NCBI GenBank assembly: GCA_905209765.1
Contig: CAJLUE010000051.1
Coordinates: 1-12,413, forward strand
Source: an uncultured Collinsella sp.
Lineage (GTDB): Bacteria; Actinomycetota; Coriobacteriia; Coriobacteriales; Coriobacteriaceae
Length of the DNA stretch: 12,413 bases
Direction of reading: 5' to 3'
The notes beneath the pieces are model-generated. The model was not told the DNA's origin, ran no database searches, and saw nothing but the letters and a program-made list of their open reading frames with translations. Each line of letters begins with the position of its first letter. Positions within the stretch are counted from its first letter, which is position 1. Made by a program: the position numbers and the translations under genes. Below, in pieces: positions 1 to 6,155 of this stretch.

Positions 1-561
1 CGCGTGGCGTTTATGGAAGAGAAGGGGTTCCACTTTGACGAGATTCCCGATCTTTCGGGGTCTAACGAGCCCGCCATTTGGGAGGCGCTGGTGCCCGACG
101 ATGTTGAGCTGCGCGAGCGTCTGCGCGTGGAGTACAAGCAGGTCTACAGCCCGGACCATCCCGTTCCGTATGCCGAGCTGCTCAACGAGCAGACGGAGCC
201 GGTGATGCGCGAGCTGCACGAGCGCGGCGTGAAGTGTGCTATCGCGAGCTCATCCTATCGCGAGCTGATCGACGAGCTGGTGGAGATTGCCGGCATCGCC
301 GACGTGCTGGACTACACCATCAGCGGCCACGAGTGCAGTGCGTTTAAGCCCGATCCCGAGATCTACCTGCGCGCCATGGAGGCGCTGGGGGTGGAGCCTG
401 CCGAGTGCCTGGTTATCGAGGATTCGCCTTTAGGCATCGAGGCCGGCAAACGCTCCGGCGCCCGAGTCCTGGCGCTGCGTCCGCACGAGGGCGTCAACCT
501 CGATCAATCGCGAGCCGATGCCGTTATCGATAATTTGACCGACATTTTGGCCGCTTTGTAG
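1..561 (+). CDS. HAD-family hydrolase, beta-phosphoglucomutase-like (5' end cut by window)
   Basis: The reading frame is open from the first base, so the true start lies to the left. About 187 residues are visible. Counting from the codon at nt 4, three of the four HAD motifs can be seen: motif II serine in IASSS (about residue 82), motif III lysine in KPDPEIY (K115), and motif IV acidic residues in VIEDSPLGIEAG (E139, D140). Motif I (DxDxT) is missing, as expected if about 30 N-terminal residues are off the window. The helical stretch at residues 1-70 fits the cap domain of the beta-phosphoglucomutase/phosphatase subfamily. Members are soluble and remove or move phosphate on sugar phosphates and similar metabolites through an aspartyl-phosphate intermediate. 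The substrate cannot be told from this sequence. Confidence is high for the family and low for any specific reaction. Confidence 0.85.
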   Translation, partial: RVAFMEEKGFHFDEIPDLSGSNEPAIWEALVPDDVELRERLRVEYKQVYSPDHPVPYAELLNEQTEPVMRELHERGVKCAIASSSYRELIDELVEIAGIADVLDYTISGHECSAFKPDPEIYLRAMEALGVEPAECLVIEDSPLGIEAGKRSGARVLALRPHEGVNLDQSRADAVIDNLTDILAAL

Positions 562-567
562 TGTCAA

Positions 568-609
568 TCCGCCGCAAGAAGCACGGGTTCAAACTTTATT
601 TGCGGTGGA
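568..609 (+). terminator. Weak hairpin after the HAD gene
   Basis: A 10-bp stem (568-577 with 600-609, one G-T pair) encloses a 22-nt loop starting 7 nt after the HAD stop codon. There is no T-run after it, so a role as transcription terminator is only a guess. Confidence 0.3.
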
Positions 610-658
610 CTGGCTCAATTTGTCATCTATTTGGATCCGTTTGGCTTCGATTCGGACT

Positions 659-777
659 AAGTGAGTAGACTTTTTGGCGCTGGCCGAGCACAATGCATAT
701 CTTCCTTTGTAAAACCGCAGGTCACAGGGGTGGCGGTTTTGGGTGTGCTCTGCAGGTCGCGTAAAGTCTACTCACTT
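659..777. repeat. Nested palindromic element with AAAACCGC loop stem
   Basis: Three nested inverted repeats can be read: a perfect 15-bp outer pair AAGTGAGTAGACTTT (659-673) with AAAGTCTACTCACTT (763-777); a 7-bp middle pair GAGCACA (686-692) with TGTGCTC (744-750); and an 8-bp inner pair AAAACCGC (711-718) with GCGGTTTT (733-740). The inner motif AAAACCGCAGG also occurs twice in the loop of the foldback at 7214-7395, and a CTTTTTG(G/A)C-type string lies between arm and loop in both, which suggests one element family. It contains no gene. It could be a miniature mobile element, a REP-like sequence or a structured transcript end. Confidence 0.7.
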
Positions 778-864
778 GTAATTTGGGCCTTTGGTCGTGG
801 GGTTGCTGGTCCCGTTTTGGTTGTCGATGGAGGGTGAATTGAAGCGCCCCCGCACGCTCCATGC

Positions 865-870
865 TACAAT
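865..870 (+). promoter_or_regulatory. Candidate -10 box for the YitT gene
   Basis: TGCTACAAT ends at 870, giving TACAAT with an upstream TG, 45 nt before the start codon. The nearest TTGAAG (839-844) is 20 nt away, longer than the usual 16-18 nt spacer, so the -35 is uncertain. The rest of the gap 562-915 holds only the palindromic element at 659-777 and a weak hairpin. Confidence 0.4.
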
Positions 871-915
871 CGCGGGCATGCCCCACAACTAGATCTGCCT
901 TAGAAAGGAGCCTCC

Positions 916-1923
916 GTGGCGAACGCCATCGATCAGCTCACGGACCGCGTGCTCATGCTCGGCCGTCTCACCATCGTCCGCCGCGCCATTACCGCCGTGG
1001 CGGTCACAATTTCCGCCGTTCTCCAGACATTTCTGATCCAGGCGTTCATTCAGCCCGCCGACCTGCTTCCGAGCGGTCTCACCGGTGTCGCGGTCCTGCT
1101 TGATCGCGTTACCTCGCTCGGCGGCGTTCACATCGACATCTCGCTCGGTATGCTCGCGCTCAACATCCCCGTGGCGCTCCTATGCTGGAGCGGCATTAGC
1201 AAGCGCTTCGTCATCTTCTCGATGATGCAGGTCGTGCTCTCATCGCTGTTTCTCAACGTCTTTCACTTCGCGCCGTTTTTGGGCGACAAGATCATGCTCA
1301 TCATTTTTGGCGGCGTGGTCTCGGGTCTGGGCGCTGCCATCGCGCTTAAATCCGGCGCATCCACCGGCGGTACCGACTTTATCGCGCTGTGGGTTTCCAA
1401 CCACACGGGCAAGACCATCTGGGGCGTCATCTTTGGTTTCAACTGCTTTATCCTGGCGATCTTTGGTTTTATGTTTGGCTGGGACAAGGCGGCGTACTCC
1501 ATCGTGTTCCAGTTTATTTCGACCAAGACCATCGACAGCTTCTATCGTCGCTACGACCGCGTGACGCTGCAGATCACGACGCGTAAGGCGGACGAGGTCA
1601 TGACCGCCTATGTTGACCATTTTCAGCATGGCATTAGCTGCGCCGAGGTCATTGGCGGATACAGCCGCGAAAAGATGTATCTGCTGCACGCCGTTGTATC
1701 GACCTACGAGAGCCAGGACATTATCAAGCTGGTGTGCGACATTGATCCCGGCGCCGTGATCAATGTGTTCCACACGCTCAACTTTGTGGGCGGCTGGTGG
1801 GGCGGTCATGTCGACGAGCCCATGCCCACGGCCGTTCCCGATCCCGACAAGCCCGCACGCATGGCCAGCAGGCAGGCGCGCCTCAGCGAGCAGGACAGCC
1901 TGCAGCAGGACGACGGCAAGTAG
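916..1923 (+). CDS. YitT family membrane protein (DUF161 + DUF2179)
   Basis: This is a 335-residue polytopic membrane protein that begins at GTG 916, 6 nt after AAAGGAG (903-909). Hydrophobic segments fall at about residues 22-45, 53-65, 75-94, 97-118, 125-145 and 167-203. Between them are the family strings LPSGLTGVAVLL (51-62) and GASTGGTDFIALWVSNHTG (147-165), typical of the YitT/DUF161 core. A soluble DUF2179 domain follows at about 236-292 and ends in DIDPGAVINVFHTLNF. The last ~35 residues are polar, rich in Pro, Asp and Gln, and look disordered. YitT proteins are widespread and their biochemical role is not established; transport or sensing has been suggested. The gene stands alone, with a strong hairpin 42 nt after the stop codon. 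Length and domain order are normal for the family. Confidence 0.88.
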   Translation: MANAIDQLTDRVLMLGRLTIVRRAITAVAVTISAVLQTFLIQAFIQPADLLPSGLTGVAVLLDRVTSLGGVHIDISLGMLALNIPVALLCWSGISKRFVIFSMMQVVLSSLFLNVFHFAPFLGDKIMLIIFGGVVSGLGAAIALKSGASTGGTDFIALWVSNHTGKTIWGVIFGFNCFILAIFGFMFGWDKAAYSIVFQFISTKTIDSFYRRYDRVTLQITTRKADEVMTAYVDHFQHGISCAEVIGGYSREKMYLLHAVVSTYESQDIIKLVCDIDPGAVINVFHTLNFVGGWWGGHVDEPMPTAVPDPDKPARMASRQARLSEQDSLQQDDGK

Positions 1924-1964
1924 GGTTTTGGCATTTTGCCGGCCTGGTGCAATCCTGTCCGCTT

Positions 1965-2000
1965 GAGCCTCCCGAAAGCCTCGCTGCTTTCGGGAGGCTC
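1965..2000 (+). terminator. 15-bp perfect hairpin after the YitT gene
   Basis: GAGCCTCCCGAAAGC (1965-1979) pairs perfectly with GCTTTCGGGAGGCTC (1986-2000) around a 6-nt loop. The downstream flank is TCGTTTG, only a short T-run. It is probably the transcription terminator of the YitT gene. Confidence 0.6.
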
Positions 2001-2001
2001 T

Positions 2002-2051
2002 CGTTTGCTCAGATAAAACCTACCAAAATGAAGCTGTCGCTTTTTGGTAGG
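2002..2051 (+). repeat. Intergenic hairpin repeat, family C, copy 1
   Basis: This 49-bp unit starts CGTTTGCTCAGATAAAACC and ends CTTTTTGGTAG. It matches 44 of 49 bases of the reverse complement of 11809-11857 near the other end of the window. It folds as a hairpin: CCTACCAAAA (2019-2028) pairs with TTTTGGTAGG (2042-2051). It lies directly after the YitT terminator. It carries no coding sequence, and its role is unknown. Confidence 0.75.
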
Positions 2052-2143
2052 GAGGGCGTATCGTTTTATCAATATGAGGTAACATGAAACTAGACGTTAT
2101 ATACGTATTAGTTATTTCAATATTTCGATAAGAGTGATTAGAT
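2052..2143 (+). promoter_or_regulatory. AT-rich upstream region of the first GntR gene
   Basis: This stretch is far more AT-rich than its surroundings and should contain the promoter of the regulator at 2144. It includes an 8-bp palindrome ATACGTAT (2101-2108) inside GTTATATACGTATTAG, which could be an autoregulatory operator. No clear -35/-10 pair can be assigned, and the ribosome binding site is weak (AAGAG at about 2130). Confidence 0.35.
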
Positions 2144-2863
2144 ATGCCCGCGCCCAAAAATGCACCGCTTTACCAGCAGATTTACGACGAAATCAAGGAT
2201 GCGATCGAGAAAGGTGTTTATGCACCCAAGGAGCGTATTCCGTCCGAGCTCGAGCTTGCCGAACAGTACGACGTGAGCCGCATTACGGTGCGCCGCGCCG
2301 TCGAGGAGCTATGCTCCGATGGCTACCTGGTTAAGCAGCAGGGCCGCGGCACCTTTGTCTCCACGCCGCACATCAATCGTCAGTTCCACGCCTCGACGCT
2401 GCAGACGTTTACCGCGCTGTGTGCCGACAATGGCATGAAGGCCGGCGCACATGTGGTCGATCGCCAGATTGTGCCGGCACGCCAAAACGAGATGGAGTTC
2501 TTTGGCCTGCAGAAGGACGCGCTGCTGTTGCACATCAAGCGCGTGCGTACGGCCGACGGCGAGCCCATCTTTGAGGAGAACATCTTTGTGCCGTTTGACG
2601 CCTACCGTGAGCTGTTGACGGCCGATCTTGAGGACAAGTCGATTTTTGCCGAGGTCGAGCGTGTTGGCGGAACGCCGATTGTCTCAGTTGGCTACCGCAC
2701 GGCCGAGGCCGTTCGTGCCAATGCCGAGCAGGCGGCCGAGTTGGGCATTGCTCCGCACGATCCGCTGCTCAACCTGCGTGCCAGCTTTACCGGTCCCAAT
2801 GGCGAGCCGGTCCTGATGGGTAAGCAGTACTACGTGGGATCGCGCTACGTTATGGTCATGTAA
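2144..2863 (+). CDS. GntR/HutC-subfamily transcriptional regulator with UTRA domain
   Basis: The protein has 239 residues. Residues 8-75 form a GntR winged helix-turn-helix, seen in LYQQIYDEIKDAIEKG, IPSELELAEQYDVSRITVRR and the wing QQGRGTFV. Residues ~95-235 are a UTRA ligand-binding domain (VRTADGEPIFEENIFVP; ending GKQYYVGSRYVMVM). In this subfamily UTRA binds small effectors, often phosphorylated sugars or amines, and releases DNA. It is a paralogue of the regulator at 5247-6011, with the same length core and the same C-terminal GSRYV ending. No metabolic gene is directly attached: a hairpin begins at the base after its stop codon. Its target is therefore unknown and may be its own promoter or a distant operon. 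The start at 2144 is chosen from the domain boundary, because the Shine-Dalgarno is poor. Confidence 0.9.
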   Translation: MPAPKNAPLYQQIYDEIKDAIEKGVYAPKERIPSELELAEQYDVSRITVRRAVEELCSDGYLVKQQGRGTFVSTPHINRQFHASTLQTFTALCADNGMKAGAHVVDRQIVPARQNEMEFFGLQKDALLLHIKRVRTADGEPIFEENIFVPFDAYRELLTADLEDKSIFAEVERVGGTPIVSVGYRTAEAVRANAEQAAELGIAPHDPLLNLRASFTGPNGEPVLMGKQYYVGSRYVMVM

Positions 2864-2891
2864 GTTACGCGGTTTTACCAAACCGCGTAAC
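2864..2891 (+). terminator. 11-bp hairpin abutting the GntR stop codon
   Basis: GTTACGCGGTT (2864-2874) pairs perfectly with AACCGCGTAAC (2881-2891) around a 6-nt loop and starts at the base right after the TAA. There is no T-run, so termination efficiency is uncertain. Confidence 0.5.
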
Positions 2892-2904
2892 GGCTCGACG
2901 CTGC

Positions 2905-3002
2905 AAACGCCCCTAAGCGGCAATCTGACGTTCAATCGTCGGTCGCGTACCAAAGTACGCTTCCCTCCTCTTTCACGTCACCTTGCTCGCTTAGGGGCGT
3001 TT
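2905..3002. repeat. Structured intergenic element with 15-bp terminal inverted repeat
   Basis: AAACGCCCCTAAGCG (2905-2919) pairs perfectly with CGCTTAGGGGCGTTT (2988-3002) and encloses 68 nt. Inside, TGACGT (2926-2931) can pair with ACGTCA (2975-2980), and GCGTAC (2945-2950) with GTACGC (2955-2960) around CAAA. This gives a long, nested, possibly single transcript-length fold. The right arm is followed by TTTCGC only. It could be an RNA structure, a REP-like sequence or a miniature mobile element. No protein is supported here. Confidence 0.6.
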
Positions 3003-3069
3003 TCGCTGACTTATGCTCAACCAGCGACGTTTCCGTGCTTGTCAAGAGATAAAACATTGACGTTGCCGG

Positions 3070-3174
3070 GCCGGCACTTGGGGACGTTCCTTTTGTGCCG
3101 GCACCTGGGGACACTCCTTAGTCGTTGGGGACGTTCTTAAACGACTGGTCATTCAAGAACGTCCCCAATGACTA
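3070..3174. repeat. GGGGACGTTC repeat cluster with 20-bp hairpin
   Basis: GCCGGCAC(T/C)TGGGGAC occurs twice, 28 bp apart (3070-3085 and 3098-3113). GGGGACGTTC occurs at 3080-3089 and 3127-3136, and inverted at 3157-3166. The arms 3119-3138 and 3155-3174 form a 20-bp hairpin with one mismatch. The layout of mixed direct and inverted short motifs resembles REP sequences that are mobilised by IS200-like (RAYT) transposases. No such transposase is in this window. Together with the element at 2905-3002 this fills most of the gap before recQ. Confidence 0.55.
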
Positions 3175-3227
3175 CCCGCAGAATGAGCGTGGCTGACAGC
3201 CGGGCGACGCCGGGCCGCGTGGCGGCG

Positions 3228-3233
3228 TATAAT
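3228..3233 (+). promoter_or_regulatory. Candidate -10 box for recQ
   Basis: A perfect TATAAT lies 31 nt before the recQ start codon. No good -35 hexamer is seen 16-18 nt further upstream, where the sequence is very G+C-rich. Confidence 0.45.
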
Positions 3234-3264
3234 CGGCGGCAGATGACTTGGACGTTAGGAAATC

Positions 3265-5244
3265 ATGACCGATAGCATGCAGCAGATGGCGCTCGACACG
3301 CTCGGCGCCTATTTTGGCTACACCTCGTTTCGCCCGGGACAGGACCGCATGGTCGATGCGATCCTTGCCGGTCGCGATGCGCTGGGCGTTATGCCCACGG
3401 GCGCCGGCAAGTCTATCTGCTACCAGGTCCCCGCGCTCATGCTGTCCGGCATCACCTTTGTGGTGAGCCCGTTGCTGTCGCTTATGGAGGACCAGACCCG
3501 CGCGCTGCTCGCGGCTGGTGCGCGACCCAGCTATCTCAACTCCAGCCTTACCCCGGCCCAGCAAAACACCGTGCTCAAGCGGGCGCGCGAGGGCCGCTAC
3601 CAGCTTATGTACGTGGCGCCCGAGCGCCTGCTCGAGCCGCGCTTTTTGGCCTTTGCGCAGGAGGCTGCGGCAGGCGGCGGCATTGGCGTGCCACTCGTGG
3701 CCATTGACGAGGCCCACTGCGTGAGCCAATGGGGTCAGGATTTCCGCCCCGCCTACCTGCAGATTCGCGAGTTCATCGATTCCCTGCCGCAGCGCCCCAT
3801 CGTGGCGGCCTTTACCGCTACGGCGACCGAGCGCGTGCGCGCCGATATCCAGCAAATGCTCGGCCTCCAAAACCCGGCGACCGTGGTGACGGGTTTTGAT
3901 CGCAAGAACCTCTACTTTGGTTGCGAGGAGATGGGCGACAAGGCCAAGGCCGCGTGGGTGCGTGACTACGTGATCGCGCATTCGAGCGAGAGCGGCATCG
4001 TGTATTGCTCGACCCGCAAGACGGTCGATGCGCTGGCCGCGGAGCTTGCCGAGGCGCTGGACCCCAGCGGCATTCGCGTGGGCCGCTACCATGCCGGCAT
4101 GGGCAACGACGCCCGCCGCCAGAGCCAGCGTGCCTTTATCGATGACGACATTCAGGTGATGGTTGCCACCAACGCCTTTGGCATGGGCATCGACAAGCCC
4201 AACGTGCGCTACGTGATTCACAACAACGTGCCCGAGAGCATCGAGGCCTACTACCAGGAGGCGGGCCGCGCCGGCCGCGATGGCGATCCGGCCAGCTGCC
4301 ATCTGCTCTGGAACGGCAGCGATTTTCGCATGCGTCGCTTTTTGATTGACCGCGGCGATGCGGCCGACGAGGCACTCGACGACGAGCAGCGCGCGTGGGC
4401 GCTCCAGAATCGATATCGTCTGCTCAGCCAGATGGAGGGCTACTGCAATACCACCGGCTGCCTGCGCGAATACATGCTGCGCTACTTTGGCGACGAGACC
4501 GCGGCCGAGCATGCCGCGGCTGGTGCGGGTGCCACCGCCACGGACGACGCCGAGGGCTGCGGCAACTGCAGCAACTGTCTCACGCAGTTCGAGGTTGAGG
4601 ACGTCACCGATATGGCTCGCGCCGCCGTGCGCTATGTGGCCACGCGTCCCATGCGCTTTGGCAAGTCGCTGATCGCCGATGTGCTCCACGGCGGCAACAC
4701 CGAGCGCATTCGCCAGATGCATTTGGACGAGGACCGCGGCTACGGTGAGCTGTCGAGCGAATCGGTCGGGCGCATCAAGGACATCATCGGCCAGCTGTGC
4801 GGTCGCGGCTACCTGGCCACCTCGCAGGGGCAGTACCCGGTCGTGGGACTGGGTCCGCGTGCCGGCGAGGTCGAGGACGAGGCGTTCGCCTTTACCGTCA
4901 AGCGTCGCGCGTCCAAGCGCAAGGCCTCGGCCCGCGCCCGCCGCGCCGTCGATCTGCTGCGCGAGGAGGCCGAGCTGGATCAGCGCCCGCGCGTTGGCGA
5001 CGATGCCGAGCTGTTTGAACGTTTGCGTGCCCTGCGCAAGGAGATCTCGACCGAGCTGGAGATGGCGCCGTATATGGTCTTTTCCGACAAGGCCCTGCGC
5101 GGCCTGTGCCGCCTGCGCCCGCAGACGCGCGACGAGCTGATCCAGGTCAACGGCATTGGCGAGAAAAAAGCCGACGCCTTTGGCGAGCAGTTTATGGCGG
5201 CGATTGAAGAGTTTGAGTCCGAGCATGCGCGGGATGGGGCATAA
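3265..5244 (+). CDS. recQ: ATP-dependent 3'-5' DNA helicase RecQ
   Basis: The 659-residue protein shows the whole RecQ layout. Helicase core: FRPGQ (22-26, motif 0), MPTGAGKS (43-50, Walker A), DEAH (148-151) within AIDEAHCVSQWGQDFRP (the RecQ aromatic-rich loop), FTATAT (183-188, motif III), IVYCSTRK (245-252), YHAGM (275-279) and ATNAFGMGIDKPNVR (301-315) with QEAGRAGRDG (331-340, motif VI). The RecQ-C zinc site is C399, C432, C435 and C438. An HRDC domain covers about 580-655 (ELFERLRALRKEI through NGIGEKKADAFGEQF). It unwinds recombination and stalled-fork DNA in the cytoplasm. The loop between the first and second zinc cysteines is about 15 residues longer than in E. coli RecQ. ATG 3265 follows TAGGA (3256-3260). 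The next gene starts 2 bp after its stop codon, which suggests co-transcription. Confidence 0.97.
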   Translation: MTDSMQQMALDTLGAYFGYTSFRPGQDRMVDAILAGRDALGVMPTGAGKSICYQVPALMLSGITFVVSPLLSLMEDQTRALLAAGARPSYLNSSLTPAQQNTVLKRAREGRYQLMYVAPERLLEPRFLAFAQEAAAGGGIGVPLVAIDEAHCVSQWGQDFRPAYLQIREFIDSLPQRPIVAAFTATATERVRADIQQMLGLQNPATVVTGFDRKNLYFGCEEMGDKAKAAWVRDYVIAHSSESGIVYCSTRKTVDALAAELAEALDPSGIRVGRYHAGMGNDARRQSQRAFIDDDIQVMVATNAFGMGIDKPNVRYVIHNNVPESIEAYYQEAGRAGRDGDPASCHLLWNGSDFRMRRFLIDRGDAADEALDDEQRAWALQNRYRLLSQMEGYCNTTGCLREYMLRYFGDETAAEHAAAGAGATATDDAEGCGNCSNCLTQFEVEDVTDMARAAVRYVATRPMRFGKSLIADVLHGGNTERIRQMHLDEDRGYGELSSESVGRIKDIIGQLCGRGYLATSQGQYPVVGLGPRAGEVEDEAFAFTVKRRASKRKASARARRAVDLLREEAELDQRPRVGDDAELFERLRALRKEISTELEMAPYMVFSDKALRGLCRLRPQTRDELIQVNGIGEKKADAFGEQFMAAIEEFESEHARDGA

Positions 5245-5246
5245 CG

Positions 5247-6011
5247 ATGGCAACCGATAGCAAGACCGAACGTTCCGAGCGCGCCGAGGTGTCAGCCGTG
5301 CCGCTGTACCAGCAGGTCATGGACGACCTAAAGGGCGAGATCGCGCGCGGCGTGTACGTGGCCGGCTCGCGCATTCCTTCCGAGATGGAGCTCGCGAAGT
5401 CCTACGGCGTGGGGCGCATCACCGTGCGCCGTGCCATCGAGGAGCTGTCGCGCGCGGGGTATCTCAGCCGCCAGCAGGGGAGGGGTACCTTTGTGTGCGC
5501 TCCCAAGCTCAAGCGCAAGATTCGCCAGAAGGGTGACGTCCAGAGTTTTACTGAGGGCTGTGCTGCCAACGACATGGTGCCGGGTGCGCGTCTGGTGTCG
5601 CGCACGGTGGTCGCGGCGACGCGCGAGGATGCGGCGTTCTTTGGCGTGGAGCCCGGCTGCGAGCTCATCGTGGTCGAGCGCGTGCGCACGGCAGATGGCG
5701 TGCCCGTTATGCTCGAGAACAACGCCTTTGTGCTCGCCGACCATCCCTACCTGCAGACGCTGGCCGATGAGGACCTCACCGATAACTCGATCTTTGCGCT
5801 CGTTGCCGAGCATTCGGGTCGCGCGCCGCTCAAGTCCGACCCCTGCACCGTGGAGATTGCGCTTGCCGATGCTCAAGCGGCCCCGCTGCTGGAGGTGCCG
5901 GTCGGCGAGCCGCTCTTCTATATGGAGGCTTACTTTACCGATGAGGACGAGCGGCCCTTGCTGCTCGGACGCCAAAAGATCGTGGGCTCGCGCTACGTCT
6001 TCGACATCTAA
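5247..6011 (+). CDS. GntR/HutC-subfamily regulator with UTRA domain, likely regulator of the deglycase
   Basis: The 254-residue protein starts 2 bp after the recQ stop codon, with a GGGATGGGG purine stretch inside the recQ end as ribosome binding site, so it is probably translationally coupled to recQ. A charged 18-residue leader precedes the GntR winged helix-turn-helix (about 19-88: LYQQVMDDLKGEIARGVY, IPSEMELAKSYGVGRITVRR, QQGRGTFV). A UTRA effector domain follows (about 108-250, ending VGSRYVFDI). The gene downstream encodes a FrlB-type deglycase, and FrlB genes elsewhere are often paired with a GntR/HutC repressor (FrlR type). The effector is therefore plausibly a phosphorylated sugar-amine, and the repeat array at 6021-6101 is the likely binding site. 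The role is inferred from context; the family is clear. Confidence 0.9.
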   Translation: MATDSKTERSERAEVSAVPLYQQVMDDLKGEIARGVYVAGSRIPSEMELAKSYGVGRITVRRAIEELSRAGYLSRQQGRGTFVCAPKLKRKIRQKGDVQSFTEGCAANDMVPGARLVSRTVVAATREDAAFFGVEPGCELIVVERVRTADGVPVMLENNAFVLADHPYLQTLADEDLTDNSIFALVAEHSGRAPLKSDPCTVEIALADAQAAPLLEVPVGEPLFYMEAYFTDEDERPLLLGRQKIVGSRYVFDI

Positions 6012-6020
6012 CGTCCACAG

Positions 6021-6101
6021 ATAGAACAATATAGAACAAATTTGCCGAGATGACTTCACGGGCGTTGTTGCACGTGTTATAAATAGGACAACATAGAACG
6101 A
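6021..6101 (+). promoter_or_regulatory. Paired ATAGRAC direct-repeat operators upstream of the deglycase gene
   Basis: ATAGAACAATATAGAACAA (6021-6039) and ATAGGACAACATAGAACGA (6083-6101) agree at 16 of 19 bases. Each is made of two 10-bp repeats of ATAGRACAAY, one helical turn apart, and the two sites start 62 bp apart, close to six turns. The second site overlaps the candidate -10 region. This is what a repressor operator pair could look like. The best candidate protein is the GntR regulator just upstream. Confidence 0.6.
6078..6083 (+). promoter_or_regulatory. Candidate -10 box for the deglycase gene
   Basis: TATAAA within GTTATAAATAGG touches the first base of the downstream operator-like repeat. 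The hexamer 17 nt upstream (TTCACG, 6055-6060) is a poor -35, so an activator or a different start is possible. Confidence 0.35.
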
Positions 6102-6155
6102 CAGCAGGTACGAGCTGCCGTTGCTCAAAGCCGCCCCACAAGGAGGAACATCAGG

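Noticed and set aside
2932..3114. A 60-residue minus-strand frame within the intergenic repeats
   Set aside because: It overlaps two palindromic elements, and its sequence is explained by them. No domain or downstream partner supports it.
3172..5253. A 693-residue open frame on the minus strand across recQ
   Set aside because: It is antisense to a clear, full-length RecQ. Its composition is the Ala/His/Arg-rich pattern that strong third-position G/C bias produces on the opposite strand, and no domain is visible.
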